Below are positions 25,736 through 35,546 of a stretch of 52,818 nt of DNA, piece after piece. The notes under the pieces were generated by a model, which searched no databases, was not told the DNA's origin, and saw nothing but the letters and a program-made list of their open reading frames with translations. Within the stretch, counting starts at the first letter, position 1, and every line of letters begins with the position of its first letter. A program made the translations under genes and the position numbers. The DNA is from Methylophaga sp. UBA2689 (GTDB lineage: Bacteria; Pseudomonadota; Gammaproteobacteria; Nitrosococcales; Methylophagaceae), in the NCBI GenBank assembly GCA_002354555.1, contig DELT01000055.1, forward strand, positions 1 through 52,818. The letters are read 5' to 3'.

Positions 25736-25813
25736 GGCTCCCACGCAGAACATGGGAGCCAAATGTATTTAATTAATTTCGTTAACTTCGTTCCCATGCT
25801 CTGGGTGGTAACG
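25736..25813. repeat. Pair of REP-like palindromes (CGTTC-type)
   Basis: Two palindromes lie about 28 bases apart: GGCTCCCACGCAGAACATGG continued by GAGCC (25736-25760), and CGTTCCCATGCTCTGGGTGG continued by TAACG (25789-25813). They are in inverted orientation to each other, the usual paired arrangement of REP elements, between the hypothetical gene and the hydrolase gene. Confidence 0.65.
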
Positions 25814-25819
25814 CCGCGT

Positions 25820-26563
25820 TTAACGTAATGTTCTGCTAAATAAATTCAACGCCAGTTGATAACCAATCTGTGCTGTCTGAGCATCATAACGACCGTCATC
25901 ACCTTCATCACGCATAAACGCATGTTCGGCATTGAATTCATGCCAGGTAAATGGAATGTCAGTTTCGTTGAGTTTGCTGTAAATCAGAGTACGGCCTTCA
26001 GATGGAACATGGTTATCCTGTTTGCCCCAGATCATCAACAATTCGCCTTTGATATCTGCCAGACGTTCCATGCTGTGTTGACCAGGCTTATTCGGGATTT
26101 TCTGAATATGTAAATCGGTAGCATAAAAACAGGCAGTGCCTCTCACTTCAGGTTGCAGTGCTGCACGGAAAGCCAGATGTCCGCCAATGCAATAACCCAT
26201 TGCACCGAACTGCCCATTGCACCAGGATTGTTGCTTGGCAAACTTGATTAACGCTTCATTATCCGTGTCATAGCCCTGCACATCTTTGTTTTCTTTATCG
26301 GCATTGCCTTTATCACGACCAGCATCGTCATAGCCTAGGACCGTACCAATCGGATTCAGCTCATGAAATACTTCGGGGACTAATACGGCATAACCATGAC
26401 TGGCCATTAGTCTGGCAGCACGCTCAATTGGACCGGTTTGTTGGAAAATCTCTGAATAAAACAAAATGACAGGGTAGCTGCCTTCGCCAACAGGTCGATG
26501 AATATAGGTACGCATCACACCGGTGGGTGTATCAAGATCGGCAAAATGGCTTTGAATCTTCAT
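25820..26563 (-). CDS. Dienelactone hydrolase family protein
   Basis: A 247-residue alpha/beta hydrolase from ATG 26563, chosen because GGGAG lies 5 bases upstream; a longer in-frame start at 26611 has none. The nucleophile elbow is GYCIGGH (Cys nucleophile, the hallmark of dienelactone hydrolases rather than Ser). The Asp lies in IWGKQDNHVP and the His in EFNAEHAFMRDEG. Normally such enzymes hydrolyse lactones in aromatic degradation, but no such pathway adjoins it. Cytosolic; substrate unknown. Confidence 0.9.
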   Translation of the reverse strand: MKIQSHFADLDTPTGVMRTYIHRPVGEGSYPVILFYSEIFQQTGPIERAARLMASHGYAVLVPEVFHELNPIGTVLGYDDAGRDKGNADKENKDVQGYDTDNEALIKFAKQQSWCNGQFGAMGYCIGGHLAFRAALQPEVRGTACFYATDLHIQKIPNKPGQHSMERLADIKGELLMIWGKQDNHVPSEGRTLIYSKLNETDIPFTWHEFNAEHAFMRDEGDDGRYDAQTAQIGYQLALNLFSRTLR

Positions 26564-26908
26564 GAAAGCTCCCTTGAAGTTGGATGGAAAAATAATACCG
26601 TTATTGTACAACGAGTGATGGAATTCCAGAGGCCTGATTAATCGGGCTCGGATTTAAACGTTGATTAAAAAACGTATTAAATATTGATGATTTTATAACG
26701 GCAGAGAGTTTACTCTTCGATGGTTCCAAATGGGAAGTAGTATTCAAAAGTTTACTGGTGAATATAAAAATAAACTTTATTGATAAGGTTGTTAAAAGTA
26801 CCCAGATGGCTATAAAGTATTTTGCAATAATTAATAATCTATTGAAAAATCAAAGCTTATGGAAGTTTAATGTACGATTATTAGATCTAACTAATGAATC
26901 TCAAACAA
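26564..26908. other. Intergenic region, nothing identified
   Basis: 345 AT-rich bases between two minus-strand genes. A rightward frame here (26758 onward) overlaps the EAL gene and has no ribosome site. I see no repeat or terminator. Confidence 0.4.
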
Positions 26909-28999
26909 TTAAATTGAAAGCTTTCCCTGCACTAAGCCATTGTGCAATTGGAAGTAATCCTGACAATCAGTTTCTGCTATTGGTGGGCTGTGATAATAAC
27001 CTTGAAAAATATCGCAACCCATTTCAGACAGCACTTCGCGTTGTTCTTTGGTTTCAACGTATTCTGCCACTACATGCACTTTTTGTGCTTTTCCCAGTGA
27101 ACATATTGTCCTGACAATATCTGCATTAGTGTCATTGACCAAAACGTCCCGCGTAATTGATCCATCAATTTTTATGGCATTCACCTGAAAGCGTCGCATA
27201 TATAACAATGATGAATAGCCCATACCGAAATCATCCATTGCCAGATGCACACCGGTTTCGACCAGCTGTTGCAAAATCAAATCTGTCAGATTGGTATCTG
27301 GAATTTCAGAAGATTCGGTAATTTCCAATTCAAGTTCTTCTGCCTCTATACCGTAATCATTAATATATTTCGTAATATAAAAAGGTAAATCTTTATCTGT
27401 TAACTGAAGTGGAGAAATATTTACCGCGACAGTTAATGCTTTATATCCTGCGGTATTCCAGCGAGCTTTGCAGGCACAAGCCTGTTTGATTACCCATCTG
27501 CCCAGGTGATGTATCAATTCACTGTCTTCAGCGACGGCGATGATTACAATCGGAGAGATAAAGCCATATCTGGGATGCGTCCAGCGAAGCAGGGCTTCAA
27601 CACCAACGATGTGACCCTGACGATCATGCTTGGGTTGATAGACCAGTGTCAGCGAGTTCTGTCTAATAGCATTTTGCATATCAACAGCAAGATCCCGGGC
27701 AATCATGCCAACTTTATCCTGTCGGGTGACAATTTTTTGTTTAGTGTTTCCTACCTTGATAATCGTATCGGTGGTCAGTTGGAATGCTTCCATGGCATGT
27801 TGGTGACGTTTTTCTTCGGCTTTCCTGACAAAGGGGATATAACACACAGTGCTGAGTGCGATTAACAGGATTTGCAAGGCCACCCCACGCCACGATTCGG
27901 TAAGTAACCAGCCAGAGAGTAAAGGAGGTGTTGTCCAGCTGACGACGGCAGTTTCATAAATAGTAATAAAACCAAACTGTAATGCCAGTAAAGAAATCAA
28001 CATCAGCAGCAATGGAATAAGTACAAATGGGATCAGGTAAAACGGGTTGAAAACAATTGGCAGACCATAGATCAATATATCGTTAATATTGAACAGGGAA
28101 GGGATAATCGAAATTTTTGCGATTTTATTCTGTGAACCTCGCCGCGTTACGATAAAAATGGCTATTAATAATCCCAACGTTGCTCCTGAACCGCCAATCA
28201 GCACAAAATTACTGAGCATGGTTGGTAATGCCAGATTGGATTCAAATCCGGCAACGGTCGAAGCCGCGAATAATGCACCATCAGCAGCTCCTTGCAAAAA
28301 AACACTGCCATGAAGCCCAATAAACCAGAATAATTGGTTTACCAGGACCACAAAGGTACTTAAAATCCATGTGCCATTTCCATCGGATTGTGCCCAATCG
28401 ATAATCCAACGGGTAACCTCAGGAAATTCGGGTGTGGAGGACAACAGCATGCCGATGCTAAAAAAGACAAGTCCATTCAGAATAATAGAAGGGCTTAAGC
28501 GCATGGCATGATAAAAGGTAGTATCACTGTCAACGGGCAGGTTTAACCAATCAAGATAAGATTGTTTTGCTGCCCAAAGCATTAGTTCTGCAGAGAATAA
28601 TCCGATGACAATACCTATAATAATAATCTCAGCACTGAATTCAACGGGTGAGACATTTGGTAATGAAACGGTAATGATAAGATAGTTTATAACAGCACTG
28701 AGCGCCACCATCAACGGGGGAGCAATTTGACGCTGCTTGGTTAAGCTTGGAAGACGAAAAACAAGCTGGGCAGAGACGATAGCTGCCAGTAACAAACCAA
28801 ATAATGTAAACGAATTATCGATGATTTGTCTTAATGGTTCACGCCAGTCTGAACCCAGCCAATGGTCCATTGACTGTTGATAATAAAGCCAGGGGAAGTT
28901 CAGTATAAGTTCGGCAATAACGCGAAGAAAAGTGAGCGGCAAAAGTGCAACAAAGCTGTTTCTCGTTGCTATCATCCATAAAAGCAAACGTGCTTTCAA
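26909..28999 (-). CDS. PTS EIIC-like membrane domain fused to EAL c-di-GMP phosphodiesterase
   Basis: A 696-residue protein with a TTG start supported by AGGAG 7 bases upstream. The first 400 residues form about ten transmembrane helices with the sequence style of cellobiose/lactose PTS IIC permeases (FNINDILIYGLPIVFNPFYLIPF, GGSGATLGLLIAIF; shown in part). The C-terminal EAL domain is complete: EALLRW (Glu468), NISPLQL, ELEITESS, DDFGMGYSS, KIDGS, AEYVET and QGYYHSP. All catalytic residues for c-di-GMP hydrolysis appear kept. A sugar-sensing membrane phosphodiesterase is likely. The GGDEF gene lies 319 bases upstream, same strand. Confidence 0.92.
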   Translation of the reverse strand: MKARLLLWMIATRNSFVALLPLTFLRVIAELILNFPWLYYQQSMDHWLGSDWREPLRQIIDNSFTLFGLLLAAIVSAQLVFRLPSLTKQRQIAPPLMVALSAVINYLIITVSLPNVSPVEFSAEIIIIGIVIGLFSAELMLWAAKQSYLDWLNLPVDSDTTFYHAMRLSPSIILNGLVFFSIGMLLSSTPEFPEVTRWIIDWAQSDGNGTWILSTFVVLVNQLFWFIGLHGSVFLQGAADGALFAASTVAGFESNLALPTMLSNFVLIGGSGATLGLLIAIFIVTRRGSQNKIAKISIIPSLFNINDILIYGLPIVFNPFYLIPFVLIPLLLMLISLLALQFGFITIYETAVVSWTTPPLLSGWLLTESWRGVALQILLIALSTVCYIPFVRKAEEKRHQHAMEAFQLTTDTIIKVGNTKQKIVTRQDKVGMIARDLAVDMQNAIRQNSLTLVYQPKHDRQGHIVGVEALLRWTHPRYGFISPIVIIAVAEDSELIHHLGRWVIKQACACKARWNTAGYKALTVAVNISPLQLTDKDLPFYITKYINDYGIEAEELELEITESSEIPDTNLTDLILQQLVETGVHLAMDDFGMGYSSLLYMRRFQVNAIKIDGSITRDVLVNDTNADIVRTICSLGKAQKVHVVAEYVETKEQREVLSEMGCDIFQGYYHSPPIAETDCQDYFQLHNGLVQGKLSI

Positions 29000-29318
29000 T
29001 CCCTGCTCCTTTTTTCCAGAATTATCAGGTTTGGTTGTATGAATTTCTCAAAAGCGACGACCATTAACATTAACCTGATGTTCTAATTATTCCAGCATAT
29101 TTACATATAATCAGTTCGGCATTCAATTTTATGTGACACTTGCCAGAAAAAAATATTAAAGGAGGGGCTCAATGATTCGCATAAAAGCCAAATTATGCCA
29201 AATCTTATCTATTTACCCAAGCAGATTGCTTCTACTTTAAGCGCGAAATTAACTATATTTTAAAAGCAACATTAATTGATTTTTTAGCAAATTTAAAAAC
29301 TCAATATCTGTGTGATTA
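29000..29318. other. Intergenic region, nothing identified
   Basis: 319 AT-rich bases between the GGDEF and EAL genes on the minus strand. No gene, terminator or repeat recognised apart from the AGGAG ribosome site near 29006 for the TTG start of the EAL gene. Confidence 0.4.
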
Positions 29319-30287
29319 TTAACGAACCTTATTACCTTTTTCGGCATACATTTCTTTATCTGCAGCAGCTAAAAGATCGTTAACATCGATATTGTTTTCT
29401 ATCAGGCTGTTTACAAAACCCACACTGTATTCAATATCATATCCCCGAGCTGCTTCCTGATTATAGGTCTTTACTTCACTATTAAAGCGTTGAATAACCC
29501 GTTGAGTATTTTCAGCATCGACATCCATCATTAACACGGCAAACTCATCACCACCAAGACGGCCGAATACATCAGATTCACGGAAAACTTTCCGTAAAAT
29601 ATTTGCAAATACGATTAGCGCTCTGTCGCCCTCAGCGTGACCAAATTTATCATTTATGGGTTTAAACTTATTTAAATCAAATAACAGGATAGAAGCTGAA
29701 AGCCCTTTACGTCGGCAAACATTCAAGCTGTGTTTAGCCAGCTCAGTAAAACCTCTGCGATTTGAGATTAAAGTTAGATCATCCAAGGTTGCTAATTGTA
29801 ATGCTGCAATTTCCTGTTCGGCCATTACCCCTAGATCTCTCAGTAATTGCAAATCTTCGGGATCAAATTCTCTTGGTTTATCATCAATGATGCATAGTGT
29901 GCCAAGGGCGCTGCCGTTATTTACTTTTAATGGATAACCAGCATAAAAACGGATATTAGGATGCTCTGTGACCAAAGGATTATCTTTGAATCGGTAATCC
30001 TCCAGAGCATCTTCGATAACAAATACGTCATCACCTAATATTGCATGGCCACAAAAGGAAATTTCTCTCGTTGTCTCATCTGGAAGTTCGTTTTCTGAAG
30101 CTTTGGATTTAAACCATTGACGCCCATCATCAATCAAGCTCAATACTGAGATATCTACCCCAAACATACGTTTGGCCATGCGGGTCAGTCGGTCAAATCG
30201 TTCTTCAGGTGCCGAATCCAGAATTTTAAGCGCTCTAAGCTTTTCAAGTCTTTGTTTTTCATCTTCGGGAATTGTTGGTGAAATCAT
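29319..30287 (-). CDS. GAF-GGDEF diguanylate cyclase
   Basis: A 322-residue cytosolic enzyme. The N-terminal GAF domain (about 20-150) has the typical motif DISVLSLIDDGRQWFKS, followed by CGHAIL and GTLCIIDDKPR. The GGDEF domain (about 165-320) has TLDDLTLISNRRGF, DLNKFKPINDKFGHAEGD and the active motif GGDEF. RESD stands five residues before GGDEF, so the product-inhibition I-site is present. It makes c-di-GMP from GTP and may be balanced by the EAL protein next door. Confidence 0.93.
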   Translation of the reverse strand: MISPTIPEDEKQRLEKLRALKILDSAPEERFDRLTRMAKRMFGVDISVLSLIDDGRQWFKSKASENELPDETTREISFCGHAILGDDVFVIEDALEDYRFKDNPLVTEHPNIRFYAGYPLKVNNGSALGTLCIIDDKPREFDPEDLQLLRDLGVMAEQEIAALQLATLDDLTLISNRRGFTELAKHSLNVCRRKGLSASILLFDLNKFKPINDKFGHAEGDRALIVFANILRKVFRESDVFGRLGGDEFAVLMMDVDAENTQRVIQRFNSEVKTYNQEAARGYDIEYSVGFVNSLIENNIDVNDLLAAADKEMYAEKGNKVR

Positions 30288-30467
30288 TATTTTCTTGCTG
30301 TCTCCTAAGAATGTACTTTGTGAGAGTCACTAGCAGAAGGCAACCTTATTGCTCTTGCCCATTCAAATCAAGCAACAAGATCACACAAATATAGATTCAA
30401 GCTGAAGAACAATCAGTTTTAAATTAAAACGTTATTCAGCGAATATGGATAAGGTTAGTAATCAAGG

Positions 30468-31097
30468 CTATGCATCTTCTGGTTGGTAACCATCCCTAAT
30501 CGTGATGTCAGTGTCTTTTGGGTGTTTTTCCAGAATCATACTGTTTTCACCAATGGTGATTTTGAAACTGTCCCGTGTAACTTCGGAAACTGTATAGGGG
30601 GTCAGATCAAGTAACAACATATTGCCACGAAGGCGCGTAATGCTGTCATCTGTCTGAGAAAGATAGGTCATATCGTCATCGTGATAAGTCACCAGTTCGG
30701 AAACCGTTTCCATGCCCTTGTCGGTCATGGTGAACGTTAAAGCAAAGCTATATTGACCCTGCTGTCCGATCCAGGTCGTGTCTGCAAGCATCGCATAATC
30801 GACACCACGAGTCAGTGTCATATCAGCAATTTGCAGATGATCTTCATCTTTAACGGTAAGGGTATCAGTAGGTAAATCGTCTTCGGCTTTCAGCTTAATC
30901 AATTGTTCGCCACTATCATATTCGTACTCGGCAGTAGTGACATCTTCCCCCTGATGAATCTCAAGCGTTCCATCAGTATTGAACTCATAACTGACATTAC
31001 CTTCCGGCCCCACAAATCTACCCTGAAACTCATCATAATCACAGCCAGTTAGCGTAATAGATAGAATTAAGGCGAACAGCCCGATTAGTTTGTTCAT
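30468..31097 (-). CDS. Hypothetical lipoprotein
   Basis: A 209-residue protein with a lipoprotein signal (lipobox LTGC, Cys19). The mature part looks like two copies of a beta-rich unit: GRFVGPEGNVSYEFNTDGTLEI near the start, and TTWIGQQGQYSFALTFTMTDKG near 108, each followed by a 'display of threshold' strand set. This hints at an internal duplication like that of the lipocalin-like lipoprotein folds. Function unknown; single gene. Confidence 0.8.
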   Translation of the reverse strand: MNKLIGLFALILSITLTGCDYDEFQGRFVGPEGNVSYEFNTDGTLEIHQGEDVTTAEYEYDSGEQLIKLKAEDDLPTDTLTVKDEDHLQIADMTLTRGVDYAMLADTTWIGQQGQYSFALTFTMTDKGMETVSELVTYHDDDMTYLSQTDDSITRLRGNMLLLDLTPYTVSEVTRDSFKITIGENSMILEKHPKDTDITIRDGYQPEDA

Positions 31098-31218
31098 TGA
31101 ATAAGTTATCCTTGTTTATAAATCATATTTAATGAAGCAAAGGATACCGTTAAAGCATTAAGACGCAAAATCAATACGTCGTTATTGCATCAATCACAAC
31201 ACTTGTGAAAAATTAAAT

Positions 31219-31295
31219 GTAGGTGGGGCTGAATTTATGATGCCCAGCAGATGAAATACCATAACTGTTGGGCTTCGTGCCTCAGCCCAACCTAC
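31219..31295. repeat. REP element of the GTAGGTTGGG family (GGGCTGA type)
   Basis: Outer arms GTAGGTGGGGCTGA and TCAGCCCAACCTAC are complementary and enclose inner TGATGCCCAGC / GTTGGGCTTCG arms. A TTGTGAAAAATTAAAT box precedes it, like the CATGTGA box of the other copies. A degraded half copy follows at about 31331-31358. Confidence 0.85.
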
Positions 31296-31383
31296 AAAAA
31301 TAACAGCTTATTAATTTTATGTAATTTGATAACTGTTGAGTTTGATTCTTCAACCCAGGCAACCACGGTTATAGTATTTCCAA

Positions 31384-32790
31384 TTAATCTGCAGGTTTAT
31401 ATCCAAACAACTGCTGCGCTTTAATTTTCTCGGCAACTACCTCTGGAACTAAATTTTCCCAACCGTTCTCGTTGCTGGTGATCTTTTTTAATACATCGGG
31501 TGAGAAGATATGCAGATAATCTTCGTTGAACGCTTCAATCTGCTGAATGTGATCAGCTTGTTTCAGGTATTCATATAGATACTTTTGTTTCGGATCCACA
31601 TTGAGATTTTCTACCTTGAACAGGGTATTGGTTGCAGCGTCTTTGAAAGGATAGATATAGAGTTTGACGTTATTCTTAAACAGTCTGCCAAAGCCTTCCA
31701 GAATACCGCCATGCAACGCACTGTAATACTGGTCATTGAATAACTCAATCAAACTATGAGCGCCCATGGTCATACCAATTCGACGATTGGTGTAACGTGA
31801 TAAATAAGTGGCTAGTCGGTAATATTCAGGATAATCAGAAATCATCACGGTGTGCCCTGTAGCTTCTAGCACCTCGATACGACTGATAAAGTCTTCCAGA
31901 TCGACACTATCATTATCATCGCGCAGATTGTGCATGGTGATTTCCATAATGGAGAGGGTTTCTTGCGGGTCAGAATTATCCTCGGCTTCAAACTGCTTCC
32001 TGGCCGCATTCAACATATCAATATTGACGTGAGTGACAGGGCGGAAACGGCCTCTTTCAACCAGGATGTTCTTTTTACGCAAGTGTTCAGATGGTTGCAG
32101 CACTTTGCCGTCTGCTGAAAACATGGCCGCATCACTTAAACCGAGCTGTACTAAACGTAAACTGATAACACGGTTATCAACATGCATAAATGCATCACCA
32201 TGGAAGTCGATCATATCGACTTCAATACGATCCACAGTCAAATTATCCAGCAGTGATTTAACCAGCATATCCGGGCTGTGGCTTAGATGAAATGCACCAT
32301 AAATCAAGTTAACACCGATAATGCCCAAGGCTTCCTGCTGTAGTGAGTTTTCATGATCCAGCATTCTGACATGAACAATGATTTCACTCGGTGCAGCATG
32401 TGGTTCAGTCTGAAAGCGTATCCCTAACCAGCCATGACATTCATTGGTGCCATGATAATTACGAGCAGAAACAGTGTTGGCAAAGGCAAAAAAAGCTGTG
32501 TTATCACTGCGTTCTTTTAAACACTCAACGTTTAGGTCATATTCAAGCTCAAGCATGTCCTCCAAACGCTCACGCGATACATATCGAGCGGCTTTACCAT
32601 AAATATCATCACTGATTTTCATATCATAAGCAGAGATGCTTTTGGCAATCGTGCCCGCGGCACCACCGACTCGAAAGAACCAGCGAACAACCTCCTGACC
32701 GGCCCCAATTTCAGCAAAGGAACCATAACGAAGGGCATCAAGGTTTACTTCAAGCGCCTTTGCGCCAGTAGATAAGGTTTTGTTTTCCAT
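31384..32790 (-). CDS. Conserved hypothetical protein (about 467 aa)
   Basis: Starts at ATG 32790, which has AGGG 6 bases upstream; a 49-residue in-frame extension upstream has no ribosome site and looks random. The N-terminus (GAKALEVNLDALRYGSFAEIGAGQEVVRWFFRVGGAAGT; shown in part, residues about 8-45) is very characteristic of a conserved bacterial family whose database names are unreliable (I recall nicotinate-nucleotide or TonB-type labels that the sequence does not support). No signal peptide or membrane helix; cytosolic. No catalytic motif that I can identify. Function unknown. Confidence 0.8.
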   Translation of the reverse strand: MENKTLSTGAKALEVNLDALRYGSFAEIGAGQEVVRWFFRVGGAAGTIAKSISAYDMKISDDIYGKAARYVSRERLEDMLELEYDLNVECLKERSDNTAFFAFANTVSARNYHGTNECHGWLGIRFQTEPHAAPSEIIVHVRMLDHENSLQQEALGIIGVNLIYGAFHLSHSPDMLVKSLLDNLTVDRIEVDMIDFHGDAFMHVDNRVISLRLVQLGLSDAAMFSADGKVLQPSEHLRKKNILVERGRFRPVTHVNIDMLNAARKQFEAEDNSDPQETLSIMEITMHNLRDDNDSVDLEDFISRIEVLEATGHTVMISDYPEYYRLATYLSRYTNRRIGMTMGAHSLIELFNDQYYSALHGGILEGFGRLFKNNVKLYIYPFKDAATNTLFKVENLNVDPKQKYLYEYLKQADHIQQIEAFNEDYLHIFSPDVLKKITSNENGWENLVPEVVAEKIKAQQLFGYKPAD

Positions 32791-33151
32791 AGAATCCCTA
32801 CTGATTGTTTTTTTTCGTATTGATTTATATCGCTGAGCCACAAGGCTGACAACTGCATTTAACGGTAGTTTGATTGTAACGGCTTTGATCGTGAACTTGA
32901 AATGTGAAGCAATTTGGTCGGTTGGGATGATATGCAAAGCGAAATAAACTGATGATGCTCGAGTAGGGCTTATCGACCGGTAAAGGCATCATCTGAAAGA
33001 AATTAATTTAACCATGTTGCACATCTTCTGAGTTTTATTGGGGATAGATGCTGGTTGATAAAGGTCATATGCACGGTCAAAGACGATACTATTGTCGTTA
33101 TCAATTCATCATGAGTGTTTCATACACTTAAGCCAATAATAAGGATGCCTA
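32791..33151. other. Divergent intergenic region before the ABC exporter
   Basis: About 360 bases without a supported gene. It carries the promoters of the large unknown gene (leftward) and the Atm1-type ABC gene (rightward), and AAGGA at 33141-33145 as the latter's ribosome site. Confidence 0.4.
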
Positions 33152-34939
33152 ATGCGTTCGATGCCTCCACCTGCAGACGCAGAACCGGCAAAGCTAAGCT
33201 GGAAAACTCTGAAATCGCTATGGCCATACCTCAACGAATATCGCGGCAGAATTGTCATCGCCATGATGAGCCTTGTTGCCGCCAAGCTGGCGACTATTGT
33301 GGTGCCATTTATTCTGAAATATATCGTGGATGGCCTCGACAGTAATCAACTGCCGGATAAGGTGTTGGCGTTGCCATTAGGCTTATTATTAGCTTACGGT
33401 TTAGCCCGTCTTTCCACGACATTATTCAATGAGCTCCGTGACACGGTGTTTGGTCGAGTGACTGAACGAGCCATGCGTCGTGTTGGCCTTAAAGTGTTTC
33501 AGCATCTCCACGCATTGGAACTCGATTTTCACTTGAATCGTCGCACCGGTGGTTTGTCTCGCGATATAGAGCGTGGCGTCACCGGGGTGGGGTTTTTACT
33601 TCGAGTTCTGGTTTTCAATATCGTGCCGACAGCGCTGGAAATGGCGTTGGTTATTGGTATTTTACTGCTTAATTATCACGTTGGTTTTGCGTGGATTACC
33701 TTGTTGGCAGTGATTAGTTATGTGACTTTTTCAGTCGTCATAACCAATTGGCGGTTGGCATTTGTGCGTGAAGCGAATCAGGCTGACTCAACCAGTAACA
33801 CACGGGCGATTGATAGCCTGTTGAATTATGAAACCGTCAAATTTTTTGGTAACGAAGCATTTGAAGCCAATCGTTATGATGACGAACTGGCGAAATGGGA
33901 GCTAGCCCGCCGTAAAAATCGCTTGTCGTTATTTTTACTCAATGGTGGTCAGGCACTGGTTATTGCTTGTGCAATGACCGCGATGACTGTCCTGGCAGCG
34001 TCCCAGGTTATTGCAGGGCAAATCACGTTGGGTGATTTTGTCCTAATCAACGCTTTTACTATGCAATTATTTATCCCTTTAGGATTTTTAGGCTTTGTTT
34101 ACCGCGAGTTGAAAAGTTCAATGACTAATATTGAACGGATGTTTGGTTTATTAGATAAATCACCACAGATTAACGATAAACCAGATGCAAAGCCTTTAGT
34201 TATTTCCGATGGCGCCATTGAATTTGATGCAGTGAGTTTTGGTTACAACGATCGTTTGCCGATTCTTAATGACTTCAGTTTTAAAGTGTTACCGAAACAA
34301 AAAGTTGCAGTAGTTGGCAGCAGTGGTGCAGGTAAATCCACCTTAATTAAGTTGTTATTTCGCTTCTACGATATTCAAGGCGGTAGTATTCGTATTGATG
34401 GTCAGGATATTCGTGATGTCACACAAGCCTCACTGCGACAAGCTATCGGTATCGTGCCGCAGGATACGGTCTTGTTTAATACCACGTTGGGTGAGAATGT
34501 TCGTTATGGCCGTATTGACGCCACCGATGCCGAAGTAGAGCAAGCTATAAAACTGGCCCATCTAAAAGACTTTATTACTGAATTACCAGACGGTTTAAAT
34601 ACGCTGGTCGGTGAGCGAGGCTTAAAGCTTAGTGGCGGTGAAAAACAACGTGTTGCCATTGCCCGTACAATTTTAAAACGTCCCCCAATATTGATGTTTG
34701 ATGAAGCAACATCCTCGCTGGACAGTCATTCAGAACGCATTATTCAGGATGCCATTCGCGACATTTCAAAAGGCCAGACCAGCCTTGTGATTGCTCATCG
34801 TCTGTCTACGGTAGTGGATGCCGATGTGATTGTGGTCATGCAACATGGACAAATCGTTGAGCAAGGAACCCATGAATCTTTATTAAAGCTGGGTGAGGTC
34901 TACGCTAAGCTTTGGCGGTTGCAACAACAAAAGACATGA
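33152..34939 (+). CDS. Atm1/ABCB6-type ABC exporter (fused permease and ATPase)
   Basis: A 595-residue half-transporter. Six transmembrane helices (about 30-320) include the intracellular motif RAIDSLLNYETVKFFGNEAFE that typifies the ATM1/HMT1 heavy-metal exporter branch. The ATPase part has Walker A GSSGAGKST (about 388-396), Q-loop VPQDTVLFN, signature LSGGEKQR (about 492), Walker B ILMFDEATS and the H-loop AHRLST. Homologues export glutathione or sulfur/metal conjugates. It probably works as a homodimer in the inner membrane. AAGGA lies 6 bases before ATG. Confidence 0.93.
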   Translation: MRSMPPPADAEPAKLSWKTLKSLWPYLNEYRGRIVIAMMSLVAAKLATIVVPFILKYIVDGLDSNQLPDKVLALPLGLLLAYGLARLSTTLFNELRDTVFGRVTERAMRRVGLKVFQHLHALELDFHLNRRTGGLSRDIERGVTGVGFLLRVLVFNIVPTALEMALVIGILLLNYHVGFAWITLLAVISYVTFSVVITNWRLAFVREANQADSTSNTRAIDSLLNYETVKFFGNEAFEANRYDDELAKWELARRKNRLSLFLLNGGQALVIACAMTAMTVLAASQVIAGQITLGDFVLINAFTMQLFIPLGFLGFVYRELKSSMTNIERMFGLLDKSPQINDKPDAKPLVISDGAIEFDAVSFGYNDRLPILNDFSFKVLPKQKVAVVGSSGAGKSTLIKLLFRFYDIQGGSIRIDGQDIRDVTQASLRQAIGIVPQDTVLFNTTLGENVRYGRIDATDAEVEQAIKLAHLKDFITELPDGLNTLVGERGLKLSGGEKQRVAIARTILKRPPILMFDEATSSLDSHSERIIQDAIRDISKGQTSLVIAHRLSTVVDADVIVVMQHGQIVEQGTHESLLKLGEVYAKLWRLQQQKT

Positions 34940-35546
34940 CCCATTTCGAATAGTGACTTTAACCTATTAGAAACAAGGGTTTGCTTAGCACCTCTGGGCG
35001 CGAACTTTAAATTGTCATGTCATCCGGCAGGATCAAGATACTAAACCTTCTCAGAAACCAGCCTTGTTAATGCTCATCTAACCCCAAATAACGAAAAAAG
35101 CCTGTATCTCTGTAAAACCAGTCCGTCAGGAAGGCTACTGTGATATTGAAGATTCATGAAGCAATTACGTGATTTCTGTTGTAAAAAATTCACATCTCTC
35201 TGAATTTTCTTTTCACCCTTTATGTAATAAATAAAAAAATAAGGCCAGTTCAACCGATTTCAAATTAAGTGATGAAAGTTTATTTATCTCCTTAACTGCC
35301 CATTCACCCTCATATTTTTCCTTATACAAATCTGGGTGATCGCTAAATTGTGCTATCAAATTTTGGGTTGGCATTCATATTGCGTTAACCATAGTAATTA
35401 ACCTTTTTATCTTATTTAAAGGGGGGGAATACTTATATTTATGCAGCTTCTCAAGCACTCCCTCTGCTAAATATTTATAACTTTAGGAAAGCACTCTCAT
35501 TTGTCTTACGTATGGGCGAGAGTTTTAAATGAAATGGAGAATTTAT
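34940..35546. other. Intergenic region with sigma-54 promoter
   Basis: About 600 bases with no supported gene. The second half is very AT-rich and contains the -24/-12 element at 35369. The first half (34940-35150) contains no palindromes that I can support as operators. There is a G-run (GGGGGGG, about 35420) between the promoter and the coding region. Confidence 0.45.
35369..35384 (+). promoter_or_regulatory. Sigma-54 (RpoN) promoter
   Basis: TGGCATTCATATTGCG has GG at 35370-35371 and GC at 35382-35383 in exact spacing. It is the fourth copy of the TGGCAT-N5-TTGC element in the window and drives the DUF4142 gene, with a leader of about 150 bases. Confidence 0.7.

Noticed and set aside
26758-27114. 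Plus-strand frame opposite the end of the EAL gene
   Set aside because: The second half is antisense to well-conserved EAL codons and there is no ribosome site.
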